A stretch of DNA of 64,000 nucleotides from JAJTFW01 sp964534995 (lineage in GTDB: Bacteria > Bacteroidota > Bacteroidia > AKYH767-A > OLB10). The notes beneath the pieces were generated by a model. It saw only the letters and a program-made list of their open reading frames with translations. It was not told where the DNA came from and did no database searches. Position numbers and translations under genes: made by a program. Shown piece by piece: positions 63,315-64,000 of the stretch (position 1 is its first letter; each line of letters begins with the position of its first letter). The DNA lies in contig CAZHSC010000004.1 of the NCBI GenBank assembly GCA_964534995.1, positions 1 through 64,000 on the forward strand. The letters are read 5' to 3'.

Positions 63315-64000
63315 TTAATTAATAATATCCATTTCTTCCACCAGATGCGTAGCTCCAGCAAATTTGTCAATGATAAAAAGGGTATAGCGGATATCCAGTG
63401 TTACGTTCCGGCAGATATCGGGATTAAAGAGGATATCGCTCATCGTTCCCTCCCATACCCGGTCATAATTTGTTCCGATCAGCTGTCCTTTGGCGTTTAA
63501 TACGGGACTTCCGGAATTACCGCCGGTGGTATGATTGGTAGCAATAAAGGCTACCGGTACCGAGCCATTTACGTTGTATCTCCCATAATCTTTATTCCGG
63601 TGCAATTCCAGCAACCGTGCGGGTAAATCGAATTCTTCATGACCGGGAATATATTTCTGTACCACGCCGTCCAGGTTGGTCATGTATTCATAATAAACAG
63701 CATCTCTGGCATCATAGCCTTTTACTTTCCCATAAGCCACACGCAAGGTGCTGTTCGCATCCGGATAAAACTTCCGGTCAGGCAGCATCTCTCTCTGCGC
63801 GGCCATATAAATACGGTTCCATTTCTGAACTTCCCCGGCAAAAACCGTTTGCTTCGCCGCAATGGTTGAACGGTAAAAGGCGAGCAATTCCTCCGCGAGT
63901 CTGTAAGCGGGATCTTTCTTTATCGCTTTCACCCGGGATGAAGAATACCCGGTCAGTAATTTTTCCATGTCATCCATCGCGTCAAACTTACTGTCATCAA
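63315..64000 (-). CDS. S46-family dipeptidyl-peptidase (DPP7/DPP11-like), C-terminal part
   Basis: The frame is open to the window edge, so only the last ~228 residues are seen. The catalytic serine lies in TTGGNSGSPVLNAKGQLIGTNYD, followed by NPDICRNVTLDIRYTLFIID and the usual end HLVEEM. These enzymes remove dipeptides from peptides in the periplasm and feed amino-acid catabolism. The DPP7 versus DPP11 specificity residue cannot be fixed from this part alone with confidence. No T9SS tail is present. Confidence 0.92.
   Translation of the reverse strand, partial: DDSKFDAMDDMEKLLTGYSSSRVKAIKKDPAYRLAEELLAFYRSTIAAKQTVFAGEVQKWNRIYMAAQREMLPDRKFYPDANSTLRVAYGKVKGYDARDAVYYEYMTNLDGVVQKYIPGHEEFDLPARLLELHRNKDYGRYNVNGSVPVAFIATNHTTGGNSGSPVLNAKGQLIGTNYDRVWEGTMSDILFNPDICRNVTLDIRYTLFIIDKFAGATHLVEEMDIIN

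Noticed and set aside
1..64000. CRISPR arrays, tRNA or rRNA genes
   Set aside because: No regularly spaced repeats or cloverleaf/ribosomal sequences were recognised.

Overview
This window comes from a Bacteroidota chromosome, probably a Chitinophagales/Sphingobacteriales-like lineage. Four things point there. Several large secreted proteins end in type IX secretion (T9SS) sorting domains or carry SprB repeats. Promoters have the Bacteroidota -7 box TAnnTTTG, often with TTG about 20 bases upstream. The F-ATPase operon is atpBEFHAG with atpDC absent. There are also DUF2723 and S46-peptidase genes typical of the phylum. A 10-N scaffold gap near 57.8 kb shows this is a draft or metagenome assembly. 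Base composition changes along the window: 4.1-13 kb and 54.4-58.2 kb look AT-richer than the housekeeping blocks.

Layout. 1-4.1 kb: the N-terminal part of a very large beta-helix/SprB/MopE-motif surface protein, minus strand, cut by the window edge. 4.7-14.9 kb: a LytTR response regulator, a T9SS-secreted protein, a tiny ORF, a tail-fibre-like (S74 chaperone) T9SS protein, a beta-propeller LytS-type sensor kinase, a polysaccharide deacetylase (minus) and a surface lipoprotein papain-like protease. 15-25.3 kb: a DUF2723 membrane protein, a 1.2k-residue T9SS protein and a kelch-repeat secreted protein. 25.4-31 kb: the F1Fo ATP synthase operon. 31.2-32.9 kb: an IS407-group IS3 element cutting a secreted-protein gene just after its signal peptide, next to a stranded T9SS sorting-domain remnant. 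33-36.7 kb: a PadR/membrane-protein operon, an RluF-type pseudouridine synthase and an F420-reductase-like NAD(P)-binding protein. 36.9-41.9 kb: two tandem paralogous secreted proteins of unknown function and an Ig-like T9SS protein. 42.3-49.3 kb: pyruvate carboxylase, a LutB-like iron-sulfur protein and PanC. 49.3-54.2 kb: a surface lipoprotein, a TPR adenylate cyclase and a secreted protein in which a cupredoxin-like domain is inserted in an SprB repeat. 54.4-58.2 kb: an AT-rich block of surface-protein genes led by one whose signal-peptide region carries a frame-shifting 7-bp tandem repeat. 58.2-64 kb: an outer-membrane protein, a CheY-like regulator plus lipoprotein, panD-LPG-synthase-like-hldE2, a small lipoprotein and the C-terminal end of an S46 dipeptidyl-peptidase.

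The strongest new observation is a candidate regulon. Three promoters (upstream of 5597, 7936 and 14025) share the same geometry to the base: ACACTTA, 14 bp, ACACTTA, 34 bp, TAnnTTTG. The 21-bp repeat period is what paired LytTR DNA-binding domains recognise, and a LytTR regulator and its likely LytS-type sensor lie among these genes. The second is the likely phase-variable signal peptide at 54449. A third is the cupredoxin-in-SprB insertion.
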